Assembly: GCA_017650365.1 (NCBI GenBank)
Contig: JAGCEZ010000058.1
Coordinates: forward strand, 1 to 46,187
Length of the DNA stretch: 46,187 nucleotides
From: Fibrobacterales bacterium
GTDB taxonomy: Bacteria > Fibrobacterota > Fibrobacteria > Fibrobacterales > CADBQJ01
Direction: 5' to 3'
The notes under the pieces were generated by a model that was not told the origin of the DNA, made no database searches, and worked only from the letters and a program-made list of their open reading frames with translations. Numbering within the stretch: the first letter of the stretch is position 1; each line of letters begins with the position of its first letter. A program made the translations under genes and the position numbers. Positions 24,951-32,078 of the stretch are shown here, in pieces.

Positions 24951-26472
24951 TGAACTCCTCCTTGAGGATTTCTTCGAACCGTTCACCACTGACTGGCAAC
25001 TCGTTTTGAGAAATGTTCGCTCTGACCGTTTCGTAATTCATTCCAATCGCCCTATACGAAGCAATGAGGTTTCTCACCGCATTCTCCATTTCGTCTTTTT
25101 GCGCTATCGGGACGATTACAGCCTTATCATCGCTGTTGACATCAAGGTGGAACACATCGGACGGGAAGGCTCCGCTGATAATCCGCAGATAGGAGAGCTT
25201 CTGCGCATCGACCTCGCCCTTCTCGTTTTGCACTAGTGCTTTAACAAACGGATGATCGTCATTGATGACATAGCTCACTTTCCCGTCCGAGAACTCGCGG
25301 CGCCAGATGTACACCTTGTCGGAAATAGCCCTTGTGCCTCTTTTTGTGTACGGGCGCTTGCCACGCGAAGACAGTTTTGGCAACAGTTCCTTAAGGCGAA
25401 CCAGCACCGGCAGCGGAGGATACGCGCTGGACTTCTTCACATCCAATTGCCAGAGATGATCCAAGGAGTTGGGTATGTCGATGCGGATCCTGAGCAGTTT
25501 CGTCAGCTCGGTTTTCGGCATGATTCGGAACCACGTGCTCTTTATGATTAGGCGCCTGTTGCGATATACGTAGAATCCCTGGTTGTGCAGATACCCGTCC
25601 TCTCCGCCGCACTTTTCGTAGTCCTGTTTCGACACCTTCGAACTGTGCGGGAGCACAAAAGGCTGTATGACGACTCTGCTTCCTTCTATCGGTATCGTCT
25701 CTTCCTGCAATTCTTGGCGGGCGGGAACAGCCATGCCGAACGGATTCACGCCTTCGACTTCAATGCCGTTGAAATCGATTCTGACGACTCTGCTGCCCTT
25801 TTCCATCACGAAAAAGCGGTGGAACACTAGGCCGATATGTCCGCTGGCGCGCACCATCACTTCGTTGAAATTGCTTGAACCGAAGCCTTTGCTGTCTTCG
25901 GAAAGGTTGTCCAATTTCTGCCAAATGACGATCGTTCCGCTTTCGACGCCATCAAGCCTAGGCAGCAACTCCGCAACAACTCGATCAGCCTTCAACATTT
26001 CAATGGAAGGCAACAGCGCAGTCCATTTCGGATCAGTGGATTCGGAAAGAGCGTCGACGTCCCAGACACATGCTCCGACAGCTCCGGTCTTCTTCGATAC
26101 GACTGTCAACCGTCTGCATTGCGACAAAGAAGCCGTCTTCAGCCCCAAGCCAAAACGACCAAGGTCGGTGGAGCGTCGCTGTGCCGTTGAACAGATTTCT
26201 CCGCCAAAGCGCATTGCCGCTTTCAATTCGTCTTCGGACATCCCGCATCCGTCATCGATGATGGCTATCCAGGGATTGGAGTCGGCCCAGCGGTACTGAA
26301 CTGAAATCGAGGATGCGCCAGCCGCTATTGAATTGTCTATGATGTCCGCCAGAGCAGTATCCAGCGTATAGCCGATGTGGCGCATCGACTGCATCAAAAA
26401 GACGGGATTGGGAACAAGCTCTACGCTATCGCACTGCGTTTTCTGGTCATGTTCTGTTCGTTTTTTTTTCAT
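24937..26472 (-). CDS. GHKL ATPase of the MutL/MORC-like restriction-associated type
   Basis: A 511-residue protein. The Bergerat ATP-binding fold is seen as N box ALADIIDNSIAAGA (about 41-54), G1 box IDDGCGM (72-78), and G2 box GRFGLGLKTAS (105-115), followed by an S5-like middle domain. The opening PNPVFLMQSMRHIGYTLDTALADIIDNSI is typical of the MORC/MutL-like branch found in restriction operons. It is the first gene of the five-gene defence operon; its stop is overlapped by the Z1 start. The coding sequence begins ATG followed by nine A residues, and no Shine-Dalgarno sequence is visible, so expression may be sensitive to slippage. Confidence 0.92.
   Translation of the reverse strand: MKKKRTEHDQKTQCDSVELVPNPVFLMQSMRHIGYTLDTALADIIDNSIAAGASSISVQYRWADSNPWIAIIDDGCGMSEDELKAAMRFGGEICSTAQRRSTDLGRFGLGLKTASLSQCRRLTVVSKKTGAVGACVWDVDALSESTDPKWTALLPSIEMLKADRVVAELLPRLDGVESGTIVIWQKLDNLSEDSKGFGSSNFNEVMVRASGHIGLVFHRFFVMEKGSRVVRIDFNGIEVEGVNPFGMAVPARQELQEETIPIEGSRVVIQPFVLPHSSKVSKQDYEKCGGEDGYLHNQGFYVYRNRRLIIKSTWFRIMPKTELTKLLRIRIDIPNSLDHLWQLDVKKSSAYPPLPVLVRLKELLPKLSSRGKRPYTKRGTRAISDKVYIWRREFSDGKVSYVINDDHPFVKALVQNEKGEVDAQKLSYLRIISGAFPSDVFHLDVNSDDKAVIVPIAQKDEMENAVRNLIASYRAIGMNYETVRANISQNELPVSGERFEEILKEEFNGRH
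26461..26469 (-). repeat. A9 homopolymer directly after the GHKL start codon
   Basis: Nine A bases on the coding strand (nine T on the plus strand) encode three Lys codons immediately after the ATG. Loss or gain of one base would frameshift the first gene of the operon near its start. Confidence 0.9.
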
Positions 26473-26549
26473 AATTATATGCGAATTATCGCCCCAAAGA
26501 GTGCTTAAACGTCAATTCAATCCCATTCATGTGATACAAACGCATAAGC

Positions 26550-26557
26550 TAAAGATA
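26550..26557 (-). promoter_or_regulatory. Possible -7 element of the defence operon promoter
   Basis: On the minus strand TATCTTTA differs from TAnnTTTG only in the last base. A transcript starting just downstream would have a leader of about 70 bases before the GHKL ATG. Confidence 0.4.
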
Positions 26558-26566
26558 TTCCTAGTA

Positions 26567-26584
26567 TGTGCTCTATACAGCACA
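26567..26584. promoter_or_regulatory. Palindromic operator candidate upstream of the defence operon
   Basis: TGTGCT (26567-26572) and AGCACA (26579-26584) are perfect inverted 6-base arms around a CTATAC centre. It lies 9 bases upstream of the putative -7 box, overlapping the expected -33 region, where a bound repressor would block RNA polymerase. No controller protein is encoded in the operon. Confidence 0.45.
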
Positions 26585-26687
26585 TTTTCGCCGAAATCGC
26601 TCTTTTCCCGCCTTCCTATTTCCCATAAACGAGAAAATTTCGAATTTGGGAAACAAGAAATGGCGAAAATCGGCTTAAAACGCCATT
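26584..26687 (-). promoter_or_regulatory. Overlapping alternative stem-loops between FISUMP gene and defence operon
   Basis: Arms ATTTTCGCC (26584-26592) and GGCGAAAAT (26662-26670) are perfect 9-base complements, with an inner TTTCCCA/TGGGAAA pair (26619-26625 and 26647-26653). A second stem, AATGGCG (26659-26665) with CGCCATT (26681-26687), uses part of the same arm. The two structures exclude each other. Either could end transcription of the FISUMP gene, which stops at 26699 on this strand. Confidence 0.5.
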
Positions 26688-26698
26688 CTGCGTTCCAC

Positions 26699-28231
26699 TC
26701 AGTCCTTCACGCAGCGGACGGAGAGGGCGTGGGACGTATACTCTTCCTCTATGTCGGCCATCCCGCTGCAGAAAAGGGTTGCGGCATACCCCCCGCTCCC
26801 CTCGCCGTTGTAGGAGTCCCAGAGCCAGTCGCCTTTGGACGAAGACCAGAAAACGGCGGTCGTGTCCGCATGGACGAACACGTCGTAGAGATCCCATGTC
26901 CAGATCCACTCGTCCATGAAACCGGCGCCGATCGCCGAGAACCCGTAGCGGTCTTCGTTGGCGCCGCCTCCGCAGTCGGCGATCCACCCGCCGGCCGATT
27001 TGAGCTTTCCGCCCGACGTCGTCCAGTCGTCGTCCTGGCGTCTTTCGTCGACGACGTCGAACAGCACCTCCCATTCCACCGCGTCGGGAAGATGCCAGCC
27101 GCTGGGGCAGACGCCCCGCACCTTGCCGGAGACTCCGCAGTCTTCGTAGCTGCCGCAGCCGGTCGTCGCGGAATCCATCGCGGCGGCCCAGGTGTAGAGC
27201 CGTCCGTAGCGGGCGCAATAGTGGGCGCTGTCGTTGTAGCAGCGGCTGCCGTAGGACGAGTCGGCGATCTTGTAATCGTAGTTCAGGTTTTCGGCCATCC
27301 AGGTGAAGGGGCCGATTCCGACGGTCTTGTAGGTCTGCCCGTCGCGATCGTCGGTCAACGTCCCCTTGACAATGTCGTCCGTGGTCGCGTTCCAGGCGTT
27401 CGAACAGCGCATGCCGCCGGCCATCGAGATTTCCTCGTTCCGGTTGTAGCTGGTGCAGCCGTGGCCCACTGCCCTTTCCAGATTCGTCGCGGCCCGGAAC
27501 GTGTCGGCGTCACAGACGTACAGATTCGTTCCCACGACGGTTCCAGCGACGAGTTCGGCGTTCTTCCCGCAGGGGTTGCCGTAGGCGTCGTATTGGGCGA
27601 ACGTCGATTCTCTCCAGCGTCCGTCGCTGCAGATGTAGTATTCGTCGTCGTACACTTTGCCCACTTCGCGCTCTCGGCCCTGTGTGCAACCGCCGAATCC
27701 GAGATCGACGTCCGCGTCGTCGGTTTCGAGCCAGGAGGCCTGCGTCGAATCGTATTTGTAGCTCGTTCCGGAGACCTCGCCCTGGCGAATCGCACCGTCG
27801 GCCGCGCCGCCCCGCCCCGTCGTGTCGCGCTCCTCGTCGGTGGCGCTTTCCCAGAATGTCCCGTTGCAGATTCTATAGTCTTCGAAATAGGCGCTCAGCT
27901 TGATTTCGCCCTTGTTCGCGTTCCCGCATTCGCCCAGATCGTTTTTCCCCGGGTCGTCCGAACCGCCGACAGGACTCCACAGGCCGTCTTCGCACGCGTA
28001 TTCGGCGCGTTCAACCTCCACGACGGCGGTCTTCCCCTGGAGCGATTCGTCGCAGTCGGGAAGGTCGTCGTAGGAGACGACTTGCAGCCGGTCGTCCTCC
28101 GACGGACCCTCGCCGCCGTTTCCGCCACCCCCGCCGCCGCAGGCCGAAAGAAGAAACGCAGACAACGCCGCGGCCGCGGTCATGCCGTTCAAGACGCCGG
28201 AACGGCGAATCAAGTCCCGGAACTCCGCCAT
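26699..28231 (-). CDS. FISUMP-domain lipoprotein
   Basis: A 510-residue exported lipoprotein: lipobox LLSAC with Cys31, then a Gly-rich linker. Residues about 45-290 hold repeated short modules of the form Y-I/V-C-xDGxWR (YACEDGLW, YRICNGTFW, YYICSDGRWR, LYVCDADTFR), each with a conserved Cys, as in other Fibrobacter surface proteins. Residues about 300-510 are a FISUMP domain: GQTYKTVGIGPFTWMAENLNYDY, CYNDSAHYCARYGRLYTWAAAMDS, GVCPSGWHLPDAVEWEVLFD, FWSSS and the terminal ALSVRCVKD. Function of this domain is not established; it is abundant in Fibrobacter. ATG at 28231 has GGAGG. No functional tie to the defence operon downstream is evident. Confidence 0.92.
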   Translation of the reverse strand: MAEFRDLIRRSGVLNGMTAAAALSAFLLSACGGGGGGNGGEGPSEDDRLQVVSYDDLPDCDESLQGKTAVVEVERAEYACEDGLWSPVGGSDDPGKNDLGECGNANKGEIKLSAYFEDYRICNGTFWESATDEERDTTGRGGAADGAIRQGEVSGTSYKYDSTQASWLETDDADVDLGFGGCTQGREREVGKVYDDEYYICSDGRWRESTFAQYDAYGNPCGKNAELVAGTVVGTNLYVCDADTFRAATNLERAVGHGCTSYNRNEEISMAGGMRCSNAWNATTDDIVKGTLTDDRDGQTYKTVGIGPFTWMAENLNYDYKIADSSYGSRCYNDSAHYCARYGRLYTWAAAMDSATTGCGSYEDCGVSGKVRGVCPSGWHLPDAVEWEVLFDVVDERRQDDDWTTSGGKLKSAGGWIADCGGGANEDRYGFSAIGAGFMDEWIWTWDLYDVFVHADTTAVFWSSSKGDWLWDSYNGEGSGGYAATLFCSGMADIEEEYTSHALSVRCVKD

Positions 28232-28388
28232 GCCACACCTCCGTTTCTACCCGTAATCTATTCTATTGGCTCTGTTATACCAAACCGTTGTAAATTCCGC
28301 CCCCAACCCACAAAAATCCTCGAAATCTGGCTAAAAACTGGAATTCTGTCGTGGTATTTGGCCGGTGCCCGTTCTGGAAGAAACCAAG

Positions 28389-28416
28389 AAGGGAGAGGTT
28401 TTCGCGCCTCTCCCTT
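28389..28416 (-). terminator. Terminator of the two-copy-domain gene
   Basis: AAGGGAGAGG (28389-28398) and CCTCTCCCTT (28407-28416) form a perfect 10-bp stem with an 8-base loop, directly downstream of the stop at 28421 on the minus strand. Only a short T-run follows on that strand, but position and stem strength support a terminator. Confidence 0.7.
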
Positions 28417-28420
28417 TTGC

Positions 28421-29365
28421 CTACTTGCGTTTCCGATATTTGTACTTGTTTCGGACTTTCCGTTTCTCGTCTTTGTTTCGGCAGTTCTTCATGTCCGCAA
28501 TCAAAGCGTTCGTTCTACGTTCCAAATCGTCTTTTTCTTTTTGATTCGTTTTCTTTGTCCCCTTGATAGCCAGCGCGGCAAAATCATCCGCACCGATCTC
28601 CATTTTAACGGCCTTCTGGGCTATGCTGGAATTGTTCTTGATGAATTGCTTGATCTCCTTGATGTCTCTTTGTGTTAAATCGAAATTTCTCTTTCCGTTT
28701 AGTTTTTCCTCATGATAGATTTCTCCCTCGGAACTTATCGGATAGAAATCTTCTTTAGAGCCGAAATTATGGCTCTTGTTCATCTGAAATTTCAACCGGT
28801 CACTGCTGTGTTTGGTTGTTCGTTCTTTGTCATCAAGCCAGAAATTTACCGGCGACTCCAAGGCGTCCTTCGACATGTTCGGGTTTTCCACAAGCAACCG
28901 TTCTTCGTCACGCCTATACTCTTCTTCCAACACCCGAAGATGTTTGAAGGCGATTCGATTCGTCTTCTTCCACAACTCCTTTTTGGCCGAAAAGGAAGCC
29001 TTGCGACCGCCAGCTATGAATATCTCATAAAATTCCGTAAAATACAGAAGCTGATCGGCAAGTTTATCAAGTGCATATCTGTTGTTGCGGACGAAATTCT
29101 GAAGGGCTCGAACATCTTCTTCCTCTAGGTCGAAGTACCTGTTTTCCAGCGCCTCGGCAAAATCGTCGTCCGTGATGTCGCCGTTAAGATTCATGGGGCA
29201 CAGATTCCGATACTGCTGTTTTTCGGATCTGTTGATTTGGAACCAGATCTGCTTAGGAAGGCCACAACGTTCGTATCCGTTGGCTTCATCCACCCAAATA
29301 CGCATAGGAAGCCCGGTGTCATTCTGATCCAATTCCGTGATGTAATGAGCGTTCGGTTTCTTCAT
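28421..29365 (-). CDS. Unrecognised two-repeat protein, paralogue of the next gene upstream
   Basis: A 314-residue protein I cannot assign. It contains two copies of the same domain, at about 17-124 and 169-273. Copy 1 reads GLPMRIWVDE, then IWFQINRSE, CPMNLNGDI, DVRALQNFVRNNRYALDKLAD and FYEIFIAGGRKAS. Copy 2 reads SPVNFWLDD, LKFQMNKS, DIKEIKQFIKNNSSIAQKA and DFAALAIKGTKKT. The linker (about 125-165) is charged helix, and the last 20 residues are very basic (KRKVRNKYKYRKRK), suggesting nucleic acid contact. ATG at 29365 has AGGAG 6 bases upstream. No signal peptide or membrane segment, so cytoplasmic. AT-rich relative to the genome core. Confidence 0.72.
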   Translation of the reverse strand: MKKPNAHYITELDQNDTGLPMRIWVDEANGYERCGLPKQIWFQINRSEKQQYRNLCPMNLNGDITDDDFAEALENRYFDLEEEDVRALQNFVRNNRYALDKLADQLLYFTEFYEIFIAGGRKASFSAKKELWKKTNRIAFKHLRVLEEEYRRDEERLLVENPNMSKDALESPVNFWLDDKERTTKHSSDRLKFQMNKSHNFGSKEDFYPISSEGEIYHEEKLNGKRNFDLTQRDIKEIKQFIKNNSSIAQKAVKMEIGADDFAALAIKGTKKTNQKEKDDLERRTNALIADMKNCRNKDEKRKVRNKYKYRKRK

Positions 29366-29393
29366 TTGCTTCTCCTATTTTGATTGTTGACTG

Positions 29394-30356
29394 TTATTTT
29401 CTTCGCGACTGGTTCTTTTTAATGCGCCCTTGTTTCCGTTTCTCGATGTCGGCCTTGATCTTGGCGGATTTGTCGGAACTGCGAGTTGATTTTCTCAAGG
29501 CGCTGGACTTTCGAGATTGCTTTATGCAGTCATCAACCAACCGTTTCTGCAAATCCACCTGCTCTTTGGTAGGGTGCGTGCCATATTTGATGAAGAATCT
29601 TTCTCCGTCGGCAAACGTTATCTCCTGATTCAGTATCTTCATGAGCACATACTCGTTGTTTTGCACAAATTCACCGACCAGCTTCGCGTCTTGAAAAGTT
29701 TTCTTGCTCAATTTGTTGACTTTTCTTACCGAGTTGGGAATTTTCCCATTCATGTCGATGGGGCATTGCCCGTTGCCATCCCTGGTGTCGAACTTGATTC
29801 GTTCTCCATGCGGTGTGTTGGCGAACCTCCCCGTGTCGTCTACCCATAATAACACGGGCAATCCGGTTTTGTTCGGAAAGGATCTGGACATCTCGTTCAA
29901 CATTCCGCGCTCTTCGCATAGTGTTTCGTCCAGCTCTTCCATGGCATTGACGACGTCCCGCAATAATCGCTTTCTTTCAGCAGATGCCTTTCCCGTGCCT
30001 TTAATGCAAATGTCCCAGAAATCCGAGGCCGAAATTCTGCCGTCGGCCACTTCTTTCAGCGCATAGCTATTGTTCGAAGCGAAATTTCTGACGCCAATGA
30101 TGTCCCTATAACACAAATCGCAGTCTTCCTGTTCTTTGATGTCTTCCCAATCGAATTCAAGCTCGCCGTTCAAGGTCATCTGGCAAAAATTCCAGTGTTC
30201 CGGCTTCTCATTCGTGTTGATCTGAAACTCCAAACCAATCTCGTGATCCCTGACCTTATAATCCGTATCTTCGTCAATCAGAATGAACATCGGAAGATTG
30301 GTTTGTTCGGGCCAACCAAGAGCGAGCCGATAGAACTTGTCATCGTCGTTTTCCAT
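29394..30356 (-). CDS. Unrecognised two-repeat protein, first gene of the paralogous pair
   Basis: A 320-residue protein paralogous to the following gene. Copy 1 (about 19-125): NLPMFILIDEDTDY, GLEFQINTNE, CQMTLNGEL, DIIGVRNFASNNSYALKEVADG, SDFWDICIKGTGKAS. Copy 2 (about 154-265): GLPVLLWVDDTGRF, ERIKFDTRD, CPIDMNGKIP, LVGEFVQNNEYVLMKILNQ, FFIKYGT. The C-terminus is Lys/Arg/Ser-rich (RIKKNQSRRK). The strand-strand-helix order faintly recalls DUF4160-like small domains, but this is only an impression. ATG at 30356 is preferred over an ATG 24 bases upstream because AAGGA lies 8 bases before it. The two genes are 28 bases apart and share a promoter. Confidence 0.72.
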   Translation of the reverse strand: MENDDDKFYRLALGWPEQTNLPMFILIDEDTDYKVRDHEIGLEFQINTNEKPEHWNFCQMTLNGELEFDWEDIKEQEDCDLCYRDIIGVRNFASNNSYALKEVADGRISASDFWDICIKGTGKASAERKRLLRDVVNAMEELDETLCEERGMLNEMSRSFPNKTGLPVLLWVDDTGRFANTPHGERIKFDTRDGNGQCPIDMNGKIPNSVRKVNKLSKKTFQDAKLVGEFVQNNEYVLMKILNQEITFADGERFFIKYGTHPTKEQVDLQKRLVDDCIKQSRKSSALRKSTRSSDKSAKIKADIEKRKQGRIKKNQSRRK

Positions 30357-30409
30357 ATGCGTATTCCTTGATAAAGTCAATCGAGCGACATCAGTCCGAT
30401 ACTTATAAT

Positions 30410-30438
30410 AATATACACTATTTAGGGAAGAAGTGCAA
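30410..30438 (-). promoter_or_regulatory. Promoter of the paralogous two-repeat gene pair
   Basis: On the minus strand TTGCAC (30438-30433) and TATATT (30415-30410) are 17 bases apart, about 54 bases before the ATG at 30356. The surrounding region is strongly AT-rich. Confidence 0.6.
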
Positions 30439-30587
30439 GGGATTTTAACGAAAAAATAAATGTGTGTATAAATGGGTGCGTTTGAGGAGTTTTAGGCGTG
30501 TTTCCCTGTCATCCCAACGGCGATTTCAACACTTTGGTTGAACAGAGCCATTCTATTCTATTGCGGGCGGAAACGGAGCGGGCGGCT

Positions 30588-31445
30588 CTATTTTCCGCTC
30601 GGAGAGCGCCTGCCCTTCCCGCGGTCCTTCTCCCGGCGGATTTTCCGGATCCGCTCGACGAGCTCCGAATTCGCCTCGGCGTCGATCTCCTTCAGGCGCA
30701 GTTCGTTGACCAGCGTCTCCAGGTCGCAGGGTTCCTCCTCGCCGTCGAAATAGTTCGCGGGCGAAGGACGGCTCCACTTCTGCTTGTCGTTCCGGAGCTC
30801 GGCCTCCGCCTGGTTCCATTTTTCGACGAACCTGCGCGCGGCCGTTTCGAGTTCCTTCTGAATCATGTGGCCGACATGGAAATACCGGGACCCGAAGCCG
30901 CCGCAATCCTCGTGGTGCGTCCGACCGCACCGGGGACAGATCGCCTCGACCCAGCCGCTGCCCGAAAGCGGCGAGCCGGCGAACTCCCGGACGTAGGCGA
31001 CGGCGCCGCATCCGCACGGAACCTGGAACGCCTCGTTCCCCCAGATGTCGGAAAGAAGCGTCCCGAGCGTGATCCGAATCTTGCTCTCCATGCCGGCGAG
31101 GCGGAAGCCCGTCGCGGTGAGCAGCGGGCCGACGTAGGCGCCGCCGCCCTCCAGCGCGCAGCTGGCGTCGGCGTTCGCGTAGCGCGGCGTCTTCAGGATC
31201 TCCTCCTTGTGGCGGAGGACGAGCGCGAGGTTGTCGTAGAGCAGCTTGCGCCGGCGTTTCAGGGTTTTGCGCCAGATCTCGCCCATCTTCTTCAGGTCGG
31301 CGGCCGCCTGGCGCATCTCGTCGCTGACGGGCGATAGCCCTGCCTCCTGCCGCTTCAGAAACGTCGTGATCGAGCCCTTTCCGTCGTCGGGCGTCTTGAG
31401 CAGTTCATCGATGGACTTCTTGTCGTCGAACACGATCTTCGACAT
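30588..31445 (-). CDS. Zinc-ribbon-like protein of an unrecognised family (large paralogue)
   Basis: A 285-residue cytoplasmic protein. A conserved block RRRKLLYDNLALVLRHKEEI with TPRYANADASCALEGG (about 64-101) is shared with the protein encoded immediately upstream. A Cys cluster follows: CGC (144, 146), CPRC (170, 173), GRTHHEDC (181), which looks like a zinc ribbon, preceded by the shared SDIWGNEAF. The C-terminal ETLVNELRLKEID segment is also shared, then a basic tail (RIRKIRREKDRGKGRR). No named domain recognised. It is the last gene of the AAA+ operon, 11 bases after its paralogue, with a GGAGG site. High GC, unlike the neighbouring two-repeat pair. Confidence 0.72.
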   Translation of the reverse strand: MSKIVFDDKKSIDELLKTPDDGKGSITTFLKRQEAGLSPVSDEMRQAAADLKKMGEIWRKTLKRRRKLLYDNLALVLRHKEEILKTPRYANADASCALEGGGAYVGPLLTATGFRLAGMESKIRITLGTLLSDIWGNEAFQVPCGCGAVAYVREFAGSPLSGSGWVEAICPRCGRTHHEDCGGFGSRYFHVGHMIQKELETAARRFVEKWNQAEAELRNDKQKWSRPSPANYFDGEEEPCDLETLVNELRLKEIDAEANSELVERIRKIRREKDRGKGRRSPSGK

Positions 31446-31456
31446 GATGCGCCTCC

Positions 31457-32056
31457 TTACTTCGCTTCGTTTTCCGCCGCCGCGACGCCGTCCTGCTGTC
31501 GGAGTTCCCGGATCACCGTTTCGATGGTCGCCTCGGGCTCGCCCTCCGCCACCGGTTTTTCGGCAAGCGCGGCCGAGGCCTTTTCGACCTGGGCGTCGAA
31601 AATTCGCTCAACGACCTCGCGGACGAGACTCGGGGCCAGCTCCCCCCCGCCGCGCCAAGTCCGACCGCACTTGAGGCATCGGTAGACTCCCCGGCATCTC
31701 CGCGAATTCCAGGTTCCATAGTAGATGAAGACCCGCACAAGGCGCGTCGTCCCGTCGCACCTTCCCACGCCGCAGTGGCAACGATCCTTGAAAACGTCCG
31801 TTTCCCAGATGTCGAGAAGGGAACTCAGCGACAGACGGACTTCGTCGCCGCCAGCGCCCTCCGCAAGCCTCCTGACGTCATCCGAGAAGAAGAAGCAGCA
31901 AGGCATGAAGCCGTCGAGGGCGAAGCTCGCGTCGACGTTCGCGTAGCGCGGCGACTCCTGGATTTCCTTCCGATGGCGGATCAGGAGGTCCATGTTGTCG
32001 TAGAGCAGCTCCTTTCTCCGTTCGGACTCGCTGTTTTGGTTCACGTCTTTCGCCAT
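31457..32056 (-). CDS. Zinc-ribbon-like protein of an unrecognised family (small paralogue)
   Basis: A 199-residue cytoplasmic protein. It shares with the downstream gene RRKELLYDNMDLLIRHRKEI, SPRYANVDASFALDG, LLDIWETDVF and a Cys cluster: CHC (93, 95), Cys100, Cys121 and CLKCGRT (127, 130). The C-terminal TIETVIRELRQQ also matches. It lacks the N-terminal 50 residues and the basic tail of its partner. Two non-identical zinc-ribbon paralogues in tandem suggest a hetero-oligomer or two adaptors for the AAA+ ATPase upstream; this is inference. ATG at 32056 has GGAGG, 22 bases after the ATPase stop. Confidence 0.72.
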   Translation of the reverse strand: MAKDVNQNSESERRKELLYDNMDLLIRHRKEIQESPRYANVDASFALDGFMPCCFFFSDDVRRLAEGAGGDEVRLSLSSLLDIWETDVFKDRCHCGVGRCDGTTRLVRVFIYYGTWNSRRCRGVYRCLKCGRTWRGGGELAPSLVREVVERIFDAQVEKASAALAEKPVAEGEPEATIETVIRELRQQDGVAAAENEAK

Positions 32057-32078
32057 GATGCACCTCCCTGTTTCCGCC

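Noticed and set aside
26375-28678. Plus-strand frame of about 770 codons opposite the FISUMP gene
   Set aside because: The minus strand carries a clear lipoprotein with conserved domain; the opposing frame is Val/Ala/Gly-rich and spans terminators and promoters.
28421-30356. Calling the two-repeat proteins DUF4160 members
   Set aside because: Only the general order of strands and helix is similar; no diagnostic residues could be matched by eye.
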